From Aliitabrizicola sp041905595 (GTDB taxonomy: Bacteria > Pseudomonadota > Alphaproteobacteria > Rhodobacterales > Rhodobacteraceae), in NCBI GenBank assembly GCA_041905595.1, contig JAYRKT010000003.1, forward strand, positions 124,001-188,000: 64,000 nucleotides of DNA, in the 5' to 3' direction. Both the position numbers and the translations under genes were made by a program. Positions 41,328 through 50,333 of this stretch are shown here, one piece after another (position 1 is the stretch's first letter; each line of letters begins with the position of its first letter). A model generated the notes under the pieces. The model saw only the letters and a list, made by a program, of their open reading frames with translations, was not told the origin of the DNA and did not search any database.

Positions 41328-42542
41328 ATGACCGACTCCGCCCCGCCCCAGTCTTCGGACGCGCTTGCGCGTCGCAATGTCGTCGTGCTTGTCGCCGCGC
41401 AGGCGCTTCTCGGCACGCAGCTGCCGATGGTCTTTACCATCGCCGGACTGGCGGGAACCACGCTTAGCCCCAACCCATGCTGGGCGACCCTCCCGATCAC
41501 GATGATGGTCATGGGCTCGATGCTGGCTGCCACCCCCCTGTCGCTGGTCATGCAACGGTACGGACGGCGTGCGGGTTTCGTCCTTGGCACCTTCGGCGGA
41601 TTCTCTGGTGGTGGCCTGTGCAGCCTGGCGCTACAGCACAACTCGTTCCTGTTGTTCCTTGGCGGATCGCTGCTCCTTGGCCTCTACATGTCGGCTAACG
41701 GGTTCTATCGCTTCGCGGCGACCGACCTGGCCAGCGCCGAGTTCCGCCCCCGCGCGATTTCCTGGGTGATGGCCGGGGGGCTCCTGTCTGCCTTTATCGG
41801 TCCGCAACTGGTCAAGCTGACCTCGCAGGCGATGCTGGTGCCGTTCCTGGGCACCTATCTCGCGGTGATGGCCCTGAACATGATCGGGGTCTTCCTGTTC
41901 GCGTTTCTCAACAGTCCCCGCCCGGCCCCCCGCGCGCATGATGCGCCAAGGGGACGGAGCTGGGGCGAGCTTCTGGCCGATCCCTACATCCGCGTCGCGG
42001 TGATCTGCGCGACCGTTTCCTACGCGCTGATGAACCTGGTGATGACCTCCTCCCCCCTCGCCATCGTCGGCTGCGGGTTCGACACATCGAACGCGGCCGA
42101 TGTCGTGTCGAGCCATGTGCTGGCGATGTATGTCCCCTCGTTCTTCACCGGGGCGCTGATTGCCCGCTTCGGCACCGAGCGGATCATGGGACTGGGCCTC
42201 GTCATCCTTGCCGGGGCCGGGATCGTCGCGCTGACGGGGGTGACCCTTCCGCATTTCTTCGGGGCGATGATGTTGCTGGGCCTCGGCTGGAACTTCGGCT
42301 TCATCGGCGCAACGACGCTTCTGGCGGCACATCACGCCCCCGAAGAGCGGGGCCGCGCCCAGGGCATGAATGATTTCATCGTGTTCGGCGGCGTGACGCT
42401 CGCCTCGCTGTCCTCGGGCGGGCTCATGAATTGCTCTGGTGGTTCGCCCGAGGCCGGATGGCAGATGGTCAACTTGGCCATGCTGCCCTTCCTGATCCTG
42501 GCCGGCGGGGCGCTGATCTGGCTGGTGATGCGGCCGCGGTAA
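41328..42542 (+). CDS. Major facilitator superfamily transporter
   Basis: This 404-aa protein has about 12 hydrophobic helices. It shows the MFS motif LVMQRYGRRAGFVLG after helix 2 and an equivalent ARFGTERIMGLGLVI in the second half. The substrate cannot be told. The start at 41328 (MTDSAPPQSSDALARRN) is chosen because an earlier frame start adds a proline-rich leader. It is divergent from the glycosylase gene. Confidence 0.88.
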   Translation: MTDSAPPQSSDALARRNVVVLVAAQALLGTQLPMVFTIAGLAGTTLSPNPCWATLPITMMVMGSMLAATPLSLVMQRYGRRAGFVLGTFGGFSGGGLCSLALQHNSFLLFLGGSLLLGLYMSANGFYRFAATDLASAEFRPRAISWVMAGGLLSAFIGPQLVKLTSQAMLVPFLGTYLAVMALNMIGVFLFAFLNSPRPAPRAHDAPRGRSWGELLADPYIRVAVICATVSYALMNLVMTSSPLAIVGCGFDTSNAADVVSSHVLAMYVPSFFTGALIARFGTERIMGLGLVILAGAGIVALTGVTLPHFFGAMMLLGLGWNFGFIGATTLLAAHHAPEERGRAQGMNDFIVFGGVTLASLSSGGLMNCSGGSPEAGWQMVNLAMLPFLILAGGALIWLVMRPR

Positions 42543-42620
42543 CGATGCGCTGACCGCAGCCTGATGGGGGCAGACTTCGCCCCGGCACTGCGATATTCTT
42601 TCCGTGTTGTTAACGAGTAC

Positions 42621-43745
42621 ATGAGTAAACCAATGCGAATCGCGACGTTCAACGTCGAGAACCTGTTCCAGCGCGCGCGGGTGATGAACCCTGAGAGTTG
42701 TGCCGAAAGCAGGCCCCTTCTCGATGCCTTTGCCGAACTGACGGACCTGCTGGAACAGCCGGTCTATGGCCCCGCCGAAAAGACCCGGATCATCCTTCTT
42801 CTCGACCAGCTTGGACTCTTGGGGTCGGATACAGGGCCCTTTGTCCACCTCAGCGGTCATTCGGGCGACTTTCTCAGGCGTGATGCGGACGGAACGGTCG
42901 AGATCCTGGCGCGGGGCCGCGAGGACTGGATCGGCCGCGTCGAACTTCGCAGGGAACCGATTGACGCGGTTGCGGTCGCGAACACCGCCCGGGTCATCGC
43001 CGACGTCAACGCTGACATCCTGTGCGTCGTCGAGGCGGAAAGCCACATGGCCCTGTGCGAGTTCAATGAAACCCTCCTGCCACGCATTCAGGGTCAACCC
43101 TACGAGAACGTCATGCTGATCAAGGGCAACGACAGCCGTGACATGGAGCTCGGGCTGATGACGCGGGCCGGTTTCGACCTCGCCCTGATGCGCAGCCATG
43201 TCGGCGCTGGCGGGCGAAACAGCCCGGTCTTCAGCCGCGACTGTCCCGAATATGTGGTTCACACCCCGGGCGGGGAAAGGATCTGGTGCCTGCTGAATCA
43301 CCTCAAGAGTAACGATTTCGGACGTCCGAGCGAAAACGATGCGCGGCGCAAGGCGCAGGCGCAGCAGGTCGCGTCCTATTACAGGCGGCTCAGGTCAGAA
43401 GGTGCCGAGCACATCATCGTCATGGGGGACCTGAACGACACGCCCGGATCGGCATCCCTCTCCCCGTTGATGGACGAAACCGATCTCAGGGAAATCTCGA
43501 CCCACCCGGCCTTCTCAACCGGCGAGTACCCTGGCAAGGGTACATATGGCCAGGGAAACGACAGCGAGAAGCTTGACCACCTGCTGCTGTCTCCATCCCT
43601 TTTCGCCCGGGTCTCCGGGGGCGGGATCTTCCGCAGGGGTGCCTGGCCGGGCGATGGCGCGGCGCGCTGGACTGTCTATCCGGAACTGCAGCAACGAAAC
43701 CAGGCCGCCTCGAACCATCACGCGCTCTGGGCCGAGATCGGCTGA
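42621..43745 (+). CDS. Endonuclease/exonuclease/phosphatase (EEP) family protein
   Basis: This 374-aa protein has the EEP fold of DNase I, AP endonucleases and phosphoesterases. It starts with the metal-site motif RIATFNVENLFQRARVM. It then has DILCVVEAES with the catalytic glutamate, LNHLKSN, the conserved VMGDLNDTPGS and a C-terminal SNHHALWAEI with the catalytic histidine. There is no signal peptide, so it is probably cytoplasmic. Substrate unknown. The ATG at 42633 would shorten it by four residues. Confidence 0.87.
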   Translation: MSKPMRIATFNVENLFQRARVMNPESCAESRPLLDAFAELTDLLEQPVYGPAEKTRIILLLDQLGLLGSDTGPFVHLSGHSGDFLRRDADGTVEILARGREDWIGRVELRREPIDAVAVANTARVIADVNADILCVVEAESHMALCEFNETLLPRIQGQPYENVMLIKGNDSRDMELGLMTRAGFDLALMRSHVGAGGRNSPVFSRDCPEYVVHTPGGERIWCLLNHLKSNDFGRPSENDARRKAQAQQVASYYRRLRSEGAEHIIVMGDLNDTPGSASLSPLMDETDLREISTHPAFSTGEYPGKGTYGQGNDSEKLDHLLLSPSLFARVSGGGIFRRGAWPGDGAARWTVYPELQQRNQAASNHHALWAEIG

Positions 43746-43750
43746 GGCCG

Positions 43751-44512
43751 CTACCACCGCCCCGTGAGCGCGGCCCAGGCGAGGCGACCGCGCCGCGCCG
43801 CCTCGGAAAGGCCCAGACGCCCTTCGGCCACGCGCAGCGGCTCGGCCGCGGCCTGGGACAGGATCGGGGCGGTCTGCCAGGAGGCGAGCATTGCGGCAGA
43901 CGGCACCCCGGCGCGTGCGCGCCGCGCCGCGGCCAGCCGTTCGAGCCCGCGCCGCGCCAGTGCCGCAACGGCGGCAGGACGGCCATCGACCAGCGGAAAG
44001 CGCCCCCGCGCCTCAAGCGCCGGGACGGCGCGCAGGAAGTTCGCCAGCCCCATCGCCCAGCCCGCATCCCGCGCCGCCTGTTCTCCCGTGCCGCCAAGTG
44101 CGCGGACGGCAAGCCACATCAGCCCGGCAGCGGTATCCTCGAGATAGGAATCGAAGGCCGCCTCGTCGGCGAAGGGGTCGCGATAGATGTCCCACCGCCG
44201 GGTCTCGACCAGCCGGTCGAGCACATCTGCCGGCAGACCGACCTCCCGGATGACCTCCGCCATCGGCCCGGCCACTTCGTGCGCCCGCACCGGCCCGCCG
44301 GACACCGCCGCCTCGACCATGTCGCGCCACCATTGCAGGCGCATCTCGGCGATCATCGGTTCCTGTGTGACCCAGGGGGCGCGGGCAACCTCGAGGTTGA
44401 AGGCGTAAAGCGGAAACAGCCGCGCGCGTGCAGCGACCGGGGCCGCCATGACAGCGGCAAAACGGTCGGGGTCGCCGCGTTCGACCAGCGCCGCGCAAGC
44501 CGCGATGGTCAC
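43751..44512 (-). CDS. Squalene/phytoene-synthase-like protein (NDUFAF6 type)
   Basis: This 253-aa all-helical protein matches the squalene/phytoene synthase fold. It shows RARLFPLYAFNLEVARAPWV, then LQWWRDMVEAAV and an SYLEDTAAGLMWLA-type second motif. The aspartate-rich DxxxD pairs needed for prenyl diphosphate catalysis are degenerate, as in the NDUFAF6 group tied to respiratory complex I assembly. It is therefore probably not a carotenoid enzyme. The start overlaps the cimA stop by four bases; the reason for the coupling is unclear. Confidence 0.8.
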   Translation of the reverse strand: MTIAACAALVERGDPDRFAAVMAAPVAARARLFPLYAFNLEVARAPWVTQEPMIAEMRLQWWRDMVEAAVSGGPVRAHEVAGPMAEVIREVGLPADVLDRLVETRRWDIYRDPFADEAAFDSYLEDTAAGLMWLAVRALGGTGEQAARDAGWAMGLANFLRAVPALEARGRFPLVDGRPAAVAALARRGLERLAAARRARAGVPSAAMLASWQTAPILSQAAAEPLRVAEGRLGLSEAARRGRLAWAALTGRW

Positions 44513-46140
44513 GCGACCGCCACGGGCTGGCCGTGGTCACGGATCAGCTTCCAGGTGATCGCGTCCAGCAGAGCCTCGAAGCTCGCGTCGACGATGTTGG
44601 GCGAGACGCCGACCGTCGACCAGCGCCGCCCCTGCCCGTCCTCGCTGTCGATGATGACGCGGGTGACCGCCTCGGTTCCGCCCTGGGTGATCCGAACCTT
44701 GAAGTCGACCAGCCGCATGTCGTCGATCGCCGCCTGATAGGGACCCAGGTCCTTGGCCAGCGCCTTGGACAGCGCGTTGACCGGGCCGCGGTCAGTGCCA
44801 TGTTCGTCCATGCTTTCGCTGACCGACAGCATCTTCTTGTCGCCGATCTTCACCACGACGACCGCCTCAGACAGGGTGACCATCTCGTTGTACTTGTTCT
44901 TCCTCCGCTCGACGGTGACGCGATAGCGCTTGACCTCGAAGAACTCGGGCAGCAACCCCAATTCCCGCCGGGCCACCAGTTCGAACGAGGCCTGCGCCCC
45001 GTCATAGGCATAACCCTGATCCTCGCGTTCCTTGACGATCTCGAGGATACGGCCAAGGCGCGGGTCCTTGGCGCCCACCTCCAGCCCTGCCGCGGACAAG
45101 CGGGCGCGCAGGTTCGACTGGCCCGCCTGGTTCGACATCGGGATCAGCCGCTCGTTGCCGACACGGGCGGGATCGATGTGTTCGTAGGTGGTCGGGTCCT
45201 TGAGGATCGCGCTGGCATGGAGACCCGCCTTGTGGGCAAAGGCGCTGGCGCCGACGTAGGGCGCACTTCGCAGGGGAACCCGGTTCAGGATGTCGTCAAG
45301 CATCCGGCTGACCCGTGTCAGCCCCGACAGCGCCTTGGGCGTCACGCCGGTATCGAAGCGGCTGGCATAGGGTTCCTTGAGCAACAGCGTCGGGATCAGG
45401 CTTGTGAGGTTGGCGTTGCCGCAGCGCTCGCCAAGGCCGTTCAGCGTGCCCTGCACCTGTCGCGCGCCCGCGTCGATGGCGGCGAGCGAATTGGCGACCG
45501 CATTGCCGGTGTCGTCATGGCAATGGATGCCGAGCCGGTCGCCGGGGATGCCTGCCGCGATGACCTCCGCCGTAACGCGGCCCACTTCGGCCGGCAGCGT
45601 CCCGCCATTGGTGTCGCACAGCACGATCCAGCGCGCGCCTTCCTCCAATGCGGCCTTGAGACAGGACAGCGCATAAGCGGGATTGGCACGGTAGCCATCG
45701 AAGAAATGCTCGGAATCGAGAAGGGCCTCGCGCCCCCTGGCGACGAGATGGCGGATGCTGAGGCGGATCGAGTCGAGGTTCTCGTCCAGGCTGACGCCGA
45801 GAGCCGTCCTGACATGGAACTCGTGTGTCTTGCCGACGAGGCAGACGGCGGGCGTCTGTGCGTCGATGACCGCCGCCAGCACATCATCGTTCTCGGCCGA
45901 GCGCCCTGCCCGCTTGGTCATGCCAAAGGCCGTCATCGTGGCGCGGGTCTGCGGCGCCTCGCGGAAGAACTCGCTGTCGGTCGGGTTCGCCCCCGGCCAG
46001 CCGCCCTCGATGTAGTCCACGCCAAGCGCATCGAGCGCCTGCGCGATCTGGGTTTTTTCGGCGGCCGAGAACTGCACGCCCTGCGTCTGCTGCCCGTCGC
46101 GAAGCGTGGTGTCGAAGAGATAGAGGCGCTCGCGGGTCAT
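44509..46140 (-). CDS. cimA: Citramalate synthase
   Basis: CimA condenses pyruvate with acetyl-CoA to (R)-citramalate for threonine-independent isoleucine synthesis. The 543-aa protein has the HMGL-like TIM barrel with RLYLFDTTLRDGQQTQG at the start, the metal-binding GIHCHDDTGNAVAN and GNANLTSLIPTL. A C-terminal LeuA-type allosteric domain (KVRITQGGTEAVTRVIIDSE) follows. Overall form fits the CimA group better than LeuA. The start MTRERLYLF at 46140 removes an unsupported eight-residue leader. Confidence 0.93.
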   Translation of the reverse strand: MTRERLYLFDTTLRDGQQTQGVQFSAAEKTQIAQALDALGVDYIEGGWPGANPTDSEFFREAPQTRATMTAFGMTKRAGRSAENDDVLAAVIDAQTPAVCLVGKTHEFHVRTALGVSLDENLDSIRLSIRHLVARGREALLDSEHFFDGYRANPAYALSCLKAALEEGARWIVLCDTNGGTLPAEVGRVTAEVIAAGIPGDRLGIHCHDDTGNAVANSLAAIDAGARQVQGTLNGLGERCGNANLTSLIPTLLLKEPYASRFDTGVTPKALSGLTRVSRMLDDILNRVPLRSAPYVGASAFAHKAGLHASAILKDPTTYEHIDPARVGNERLIPMSNQAGQSNLRARLSAAGLEVGAKDPRLGRILEIVKEREDQGYAYDGAQASFELVARRELGLLPEFFEVKRYRVTVERRKNKYNEMVTLSEAVVVVKIGDKKMLSVSESMDEHGTDRGPVNALSKALAKDLGPYQAAIDDMRLVDFKVRITQGGTEAVTRVIIDSEDGQGRRWSTVGVSPNIVDASFEALLDAITWKLIRDHGQPVAVA

Positions 46141-46206
46141 GCCGCTTCCCCTGCAAAGGCCCAATCAGTGCCGAACGGTTCCGCAAGACCGACCGGGCCG
46201 GCGGCC

Positions 46207-46276
46207 CGGTCAGCGCCCGACCCGCCCCCCCGGGGCGGGCGCTTCTCGCCCCCCCCCGCGGGCCGGGCGCTGACCG
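46207..46276. repeat. Nested GC-rich inverted repeat between cysS and cimA
   Basis: Perfect 13-base arms (46207-46219, CGGTCAGCGCCCG, with 46264-46276) enclose a second perfect 8-bp hairpin CCCGCCCC/GGGGCGGG (46221-46228 with 46232-46239) and a run of about nine C. It lies downstream of cysS and upstream of cimA on the minus strand. There is no T-run. It could be a terminator of cysS, a cruciform, or a leader structure for cimA. Confidence 0.7.
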
Positions 46277-46300
46277 CGGGTGGGCGGCATTCCAGGCGTT

Positions 46301-47776
46301 TCATTGGAGTGACTCGAGTTCTGCAGGATTGAAGTTTGGGCCAGGTTCAAGCGTGACGCCGTCCGAGCGCATTTGCACGACAACACCCGCGTCTCCGAGC
46401 CGCTGCTTAAGACTATCAACCTTCGAGAAGTCCTTGCTGGTCTTGGCTTCAAGCCGCAATTGCTGCAACCGATCAGCATGAACCGACAATTCGGATACGG
46501 CGTTCCGACGGGCCGCTACTTTCTCGGCGAGCTTGTCGAACGACATGAGACCAAGGAAGTCGAGCCCCCGCGCCAGCCCTGTTCCATCCGCTTCGTTCGC
46601 CAATCGATCGAGCGCCACCAATGCAGCGTGGCTGTTCAAGTCGTCGGCGAGGGCATCGATGATATCCTGATGGGCGTCTTGCCTTTTGGCCGCCTCAAGG
46701 TCGGCATAGCGATCCAAGATCGCAATGTAGTCATTCAGCTTTGCCTCCGCGCCGACGGCCTTCTCCTCGGTCCAGTCCATCGGCTTGGAATAGTGCGTCT
46801 GGAGATAGACAAACCGGATCACCTCGCCCGGCCAGCCTTGCTCCAGCAGATCCCGCACCGTGAAGAAGTTGCCCAATGACTTGGACATCTTCTTCCCCTC
46901 GACCTGCAGCATCTCGTTGTGCAGCCAGTAGCAGGCGAACTCGCTGTGAGGGTGGGCGCAACGGCTCTGCGCGATCTCGTTCTCATGATGCGGAAACTGC
47001 AGATCGATTCCGCCACCGTGAATGTCGAACGTGTGCGGGTGTTTTTGAGCCTCGACCGACAATGTGTCGGCCTCAAGAAACTTGCGCCAGAGGAGCTCCT
47101 CTGACATCGCCGAGCACTCGATGTGCCAGCCCGGTCGGCCCCGTCCCCAAGGGCTGTCCCAGCCGGGCAGGTTCTCATCCGACGGCTTCCACAGCACGAA
47201 ATCCATCGGGTCTTCCTTGAACGGCGCGACCTCTACCCGCGCCCCGGCGATCATGTCATCGACCGACCGGCCCGACAGCGCGCCGTAGTCCTTGTAGGAC
47301 CGCACGCGGAACAGGACGTGGCCGTCCTTGGCATAGGCGTGGCCCGAGGCGATCAGCCCCTCGATCATGCCGATCATCGCGCCGATGAACTCCGTCGCGC
47401 GCGGCTCCTGGTCGGGCCGCAGCGCGCCGAGCGCATCCATGTCTTCGTGATACCAGCGGATCGTTTCCTCGGTCCGCTCGCGGATCAGTTCCTCGAGCGT
47501 GCCCGGCGCGCCCGCCGCCTGCCGCCGCAGCGCCTCGGCGTTGATCTTGTCGTCGACGTCGGTGAAGTTCCGGACATAGGTCACATGCTCCGCCCCGTAA
47601 ACATGGCGCAGAAGCCGATAGAGCACGTCGAACACGATCACCGGGCGGGCGTTGCCGATATGGGCGCGGTCATAGACGGTCGGTCCGCAGACATACATGC
47701 GGACATTCGCCGGATCGAGGGGAACGAACTCCTCCTTCTTCCGTGTCGCCGAATTGTGCAGCCGGATCGTGACCAT
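46301..47776 (-). CDS. cysS: Cysteinyl-tRNA synthetase
   Basis: This class I aminoacyl-tRNA synthetase has 491 aa. The zinc-ligand cysteine is in MYVCGPTVYD. The HIGH-type motif is HIGN at residues 39-42 and the second motif is KKMSKSLGNF. The zinc site continues in the WHIECSAMSEELL region, with the metal-binding histidines in HGGGIDLQFPHHENE. The start MVTIRLHNSA at 47776 fits the family; upstream codons are not homologous. Confidence 0.97.
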   Translation of the reverse strand: MVTIRLHNSATRKKEEFVPLDPANVRMYVCGPTVYDRAHIGNARPVIVFDVLYRLLRHVYGAEHVTYVRNFTDVDDKINAEALRRQAAGAPGTLEELIRERTEETIRWYHEDMDALGALRPDQEPRATEFIGAMIGMIEGLIASGHAYAKDGHVLFRVRSYKDYGALSGRSVDDMIAGARVEVAPFKEDPMDFVLWKPSDENLPGWDSPWGRGRPGWHIECSAMSEELLWRKFLEADTLSVEAQKHPHTFDIHGGGIDLQFPHHENEIAQSRCAHPHSEFACYWLHNEMLQVEGKKMSKSLGNFFTVRDLLEQGWPGEVIRFVYLQTHYSKPMDWTEEKAVGAEAKLNDYIAILDRYADLEAAKRQDAHQDIIDALADDLNSHAALVALDRLANEADGTGLARGLDFLGLMSFDKLAEKVAARRNAVSELSVHADRLQQLRLEAKTSKDFSKVDSLKQRLGDAGVVVQMRSDGVTLEPGPNFNPAELESLQ

Positions 47777-47964
47777 GTTGTTCCCTCGCGAAGCCACCCA
47801 CAAGCCCATCCTCGGGCGGGAGCCGGTTTTCGTTCGGGAAGAGACGAAAGGACGGGCCCGCCTGACGAAGTCAGCCGGTAATGCAGCAGATGCCGATGAT
47901 GCCCGTATGCGTCATGGCCCGCCTTCTATCCGCTGGCGGGCCGCCGGGAAAGCGAAAAGATGCC

Positions 47965-48582
47965 TCAGATCCCCATCCGCGAGAAACTGCCGCGCACATC
48001 GGGACCGGTGCCGAGCCAGCCGGCGATGGTCTGGGCGACATGATAGGTGATCTGCGACTTCTGCGTCTCGCCTCGGGCGCGGGCGGCGCGCATCTGGTTG
48101 CCCGACAGCGCAGGGAGTGCCGCGTCGATGTCAACGGGCGGCACAAGCACCTCCCCTGACTTCGCATCCACCACCTGGATCAAGAAGTTGATGTTGTGCA
48201 CACCTGCATTGGACAGCCGCGTCTCCGCCTCGAAGGTCAGGGCGTGAAAGCGCGACATGGTCAGCTGCAGGATCACCGGTCGCGGGCCGTGCAGACCCTT
48301 CGCGCCCAGCCGGACCGCGTTTTCCATGATCGCCGCGACCTGCGCATGGCGATCGCCGGGTGGATCCTCGCGCCAGACGATGTCGGCGCGCGGTTCAAGC
48401 GACTTCGCTTCGCTTACCGTCAGGCTTTGTGGGACGTCCACCTGCACGTCGACCACATGCCAGCCCTTCGTCACAGACGGGGAAAGCGGCTCTTCGTACC
48501 AGGTCTGGAAATGACCGCTGCAACCGGCGAGCGCCAATGTCGATGCCCCGGCAAGAAGTAGGAAACGGCGCGTGACCGCCAT
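47965..48582 (-). CDS. Predicted lipoprotein of unknown function
   Basis: This 205-aa protein has a lipoprotein signal (RRFLLLAGASTLALAGC) with the lipobox cysteine at residue 21. The mature domain starts SGHFQTWYEEPLSPSVTKGW and has alternating strands and a segment FHALTFEAETRLSNAGVHNI. A DUF6778-type family seems likely but I am not certain. No catalytic motif is visible. It should sit in the inner leaflet of the outer membrane. The start MAVTRRFLL at 48582 gives a normal-length signal. Confidence 0.8.
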   Translation of the reverse strand: MAVTRRFLLLAGASTLALAGCSGHFQTWYEEPLSPSVTKGWHVVDVQVDVPQSLTVSEAKSLEPRADIVWREDPPGDRHAQVAAIMENAVRLGAKGLHGPRPVILQLTMSRFHALTFEAETRLSNAGVHNINFLIQVVDAKSGEVLVPPVDIDAALPALSGNQMRAARARGETQKSQITYHVAQTIAGWLGTGPDVRGSFSRMGI

Positions 48583-48893
48583 GAGAAAGCTCCCGTCCAT
48601 ATCCGACATGACCATCCGCATGCGGTCGCGCGGGAATAGCGCAAGAAGTTGACTGCTTCACCACATTTTTCAGGCGAATTGCCGTCAACTCGAACGAAAG
48701 TGAGCCATTGGTCGGCTGCAAGTCCTGTCACGCCGCATCGCAGGCTATCTCGGCGCGATGTCGGCCAGTGCTGGAGTTTCCTCTCCCTGCAGGACGCCAG
48801 CGACGTTTGGATTGGCGGCCGAGCACTGACCGCTTCCCCGCGCTTGCAGGCGCCGCGCTCGCCATGCAGGAATGCCGGGCCGAGGAGAGCCCC
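48583..48893. other. Divergent spacer of 311 bases without a gene
   Basis: This separates the lipoprotein gene (minus) from the PLP decarboxylase gene (plus) and must contain both promoters. A TTGACT at 48649 has no good partner at the usual spacing. I see no convincing small gene, tRNA or strong hairpin. Open frames that run through it lack ribosome sites. Confidence 0.5.
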
Positions 48894-50282
48894 ATGAATC
48901 ACGACGACCTGCGCGACTGGTCCAAGCGCGCCGCGGACTGGGCCCATGCTTACCACGCGACATTGCGCGACCGGCGGGTCCGCGCGCCTCTGGTGCCGGG
49001 AGCCGTTGCCCGACAGTTGCCCGCCGTACCGCCCGAGGCGGCCGAGCCGATCGAAACGATCTTTGACGATTTCGAGCGCATCGTACCTCCCGGCATGACG
49101 CATTGGCAGCACCCACGGTTCTTTGCCTATTTTCCGGCCAATGCCGCCCCGGCGTCGATGCTGGCCGAACAACTGGCCAATGCCATGGCCGCACAGGGGA
49201 TGCTGTGGCAGACCTCGCCCGCAGCGACCGAGATCGAACAGGTAATGGTGAGTTGGCTGCGGCAGGCGCTTGGCCTGCCGGACGGGTTCACCGGCACAAT
49301 CCACGACTCGGCCACGACCGCGACCTTGTCCGCCGTGCTGACCATGCGCGAGCGCGCGCTTGGCTGGCGCGGGCTGGCCGAGGGGCTGAGCGGACTGCCG
49401 CGCCTGCGGATCTATGCCTCGGCCGAAGCGCACTCCTCGGTCGACAAAGCGACGCGGCTCTCCGGGATCGGTCAGGACAATCTGGTCAAGATCCCGACCG
49501 ATACCGGCCATTCGATGAAGCCAGGTGCGCTGGCCGGGGCCATCGCCGCCGACCGCGCGGCCGGTCATCTTCCGGCGGGAGTCGTCCTTTGCGCGGGCGG
49601 GACATCGATCGGCGCCTTCGACCGGGTTGCCGACTGCATCGAGGTGGCGCGCATCCACGGCGTTCCCGTGCATGTCGACGCGGCCTGGGCCGGGTCGGCG
49701 ATGATCTGCCCGGAGTTCCGTGACCTCTGGGCGGGTGTCGAAGGGGCCGACAGCATCGTCTTCAACCCGCACAAATGGCTCGGCGCTCAATTCGACTGCG
49801 CGGTCCAGTTCCTGCGCGACCCCGGGCCGCAGATCCGGACCCTCGGCCTGCGACCGGCCTATCTCGCCACGCCCGGCGATGAGGAGATCGTCAATTTCAA
49901 CGAATGGACGGTGCCGCTTGGCCGCCGCTTCCGGGCGCTGAAACTGTGGTTCCTGATCCGCGCGGAGGGTCTGGAGGGTCTGCGCGCCCGCATCCGCAAC
50001 CATGTCTCATGGGCCGCCGAAGCCGCGCGGGCCATAGCCGCCCTGCCGGGGGTCGAGATCGTCACGCCGCCATCCTTGTCGCTTTTCACCTTCGCGCTGG
50101 TGACGGGTGACGAGGCGACCGAGACGCTGTTGAACCGGATCAACGATGACGGGCGCATCTACCTGACGCCCACACGGACGGGGGGCCGCCTCGCGATCCG
50201 GGTGCAGGTCGGCCAGTTCGACTGTACCGCCGAGGATGTCGCGATGATTCCGCAGGTGGTGGAAGAGCTTCTGCGGCAATGA
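48894..50282 (+). CDS. PLP-dependent group II decarboxylase (aromatic amino acid decarboxylase type)
   Basis: This 462-aa fold-type I PLP enzyme resembles DOPA/tryptophan decarboxylases. It starts LRDWSKRAADWAHAY. It has the family THWQHPRFFAYFPANAAPAS, the cofactor-stacking histidine in YASAEAHSSVDKA, the PLP aspartate in VHVDAAWAGSAM and the Schiff-base lysine in FNPHKWLGAQ near residue 294. The actual substrate cannot be read from sequence. It stands alone and ends in a terminator shared with the convergent barrel gene. Confidence 0.9.
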   Translation: MNHDDLRDWSKRAADWAHAYHATLRDRRVRAPLVPGAVARQLPAVPPEAAEPIETIFDDFERIVPPGMTHWQHPRFFAYFPANAAPASMLAEQLANAMAAQGMLWQTSPAATEIEQVMVSWLRQALGLPDGFTGTIHDSATTATLSAVLTMRERALGWRGLAEGLSGLPRLRIYASAEAHSSVDKATRLSGIGQDNLVKIPTDTGHSMKPGALAGAIAADRAAGHLPAGVVLCAGGTSIGAFDRVADCIEVARIHGVPVHVDAAWAGSAMICPEFRDLWAGVEGADSIVFNPHKWLGAQFDCAVQFLRDPGPQIRTLGLRPAYLATPGDEEIVNFNEWTVPLGRRFRALKLWFLIRAEGLEGLRARIRNHVSWAAEAARAIAALPGVEIVTPPSLSLFTFALVTGDEATETLLNRINDDGRIYLTPTRTGGRLAIRVQVGQFDCTAEDVAMIPQVVEELLRQ

Positions 50283-50285
50283 AAA

Positions 50286-50313
50286 AAGGGCGCAGGGAAA
50301 ATCCTGCGCCCTT
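50286..50313. terminator. Bidirectional terminator between decarboxylase and barrel protein genes
   Basis: AAGGGCGCAGG (50286-50296) pairs perfectly with CCTGCGCCCTT (50303-50313) around a 6-base loop. On the minus strand it is followed by a run of T, so it is an excellent terminator for the barrel protein gene. It starts four bases after the decarboxylase stop. Confidence 0.88.
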
Positions 50314-50333
50314 CCGTTCCCACGGGGGGAAGA

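Noticed and set aside
41631..43301. 556-codon minus-strand open frame spanning two genes
   Set aside because: Antisense to the MFS and EEP genes; rich in Q, H, D and R as expected for a shadow.
43751..44512. Phytoene synthase CrtB and hence carotenoid synthesis
   Set aside because: The aspartate-rich catalytic motifs are degenerate and no crt genes are adjacent.
44533..46332. 599-codon open frame on the plus strand
   Set aside because: It lies opposite cimA and has the R/H/D/V-rich composition of an antisense shadow in GC-rich DNA; cimA has clear homology and motifs.
48471..50003. 510-codon minus-strand open frame
   Set aside because: Antisense to the PLP decarboxylase, which has its lysine and cofactor motifs.
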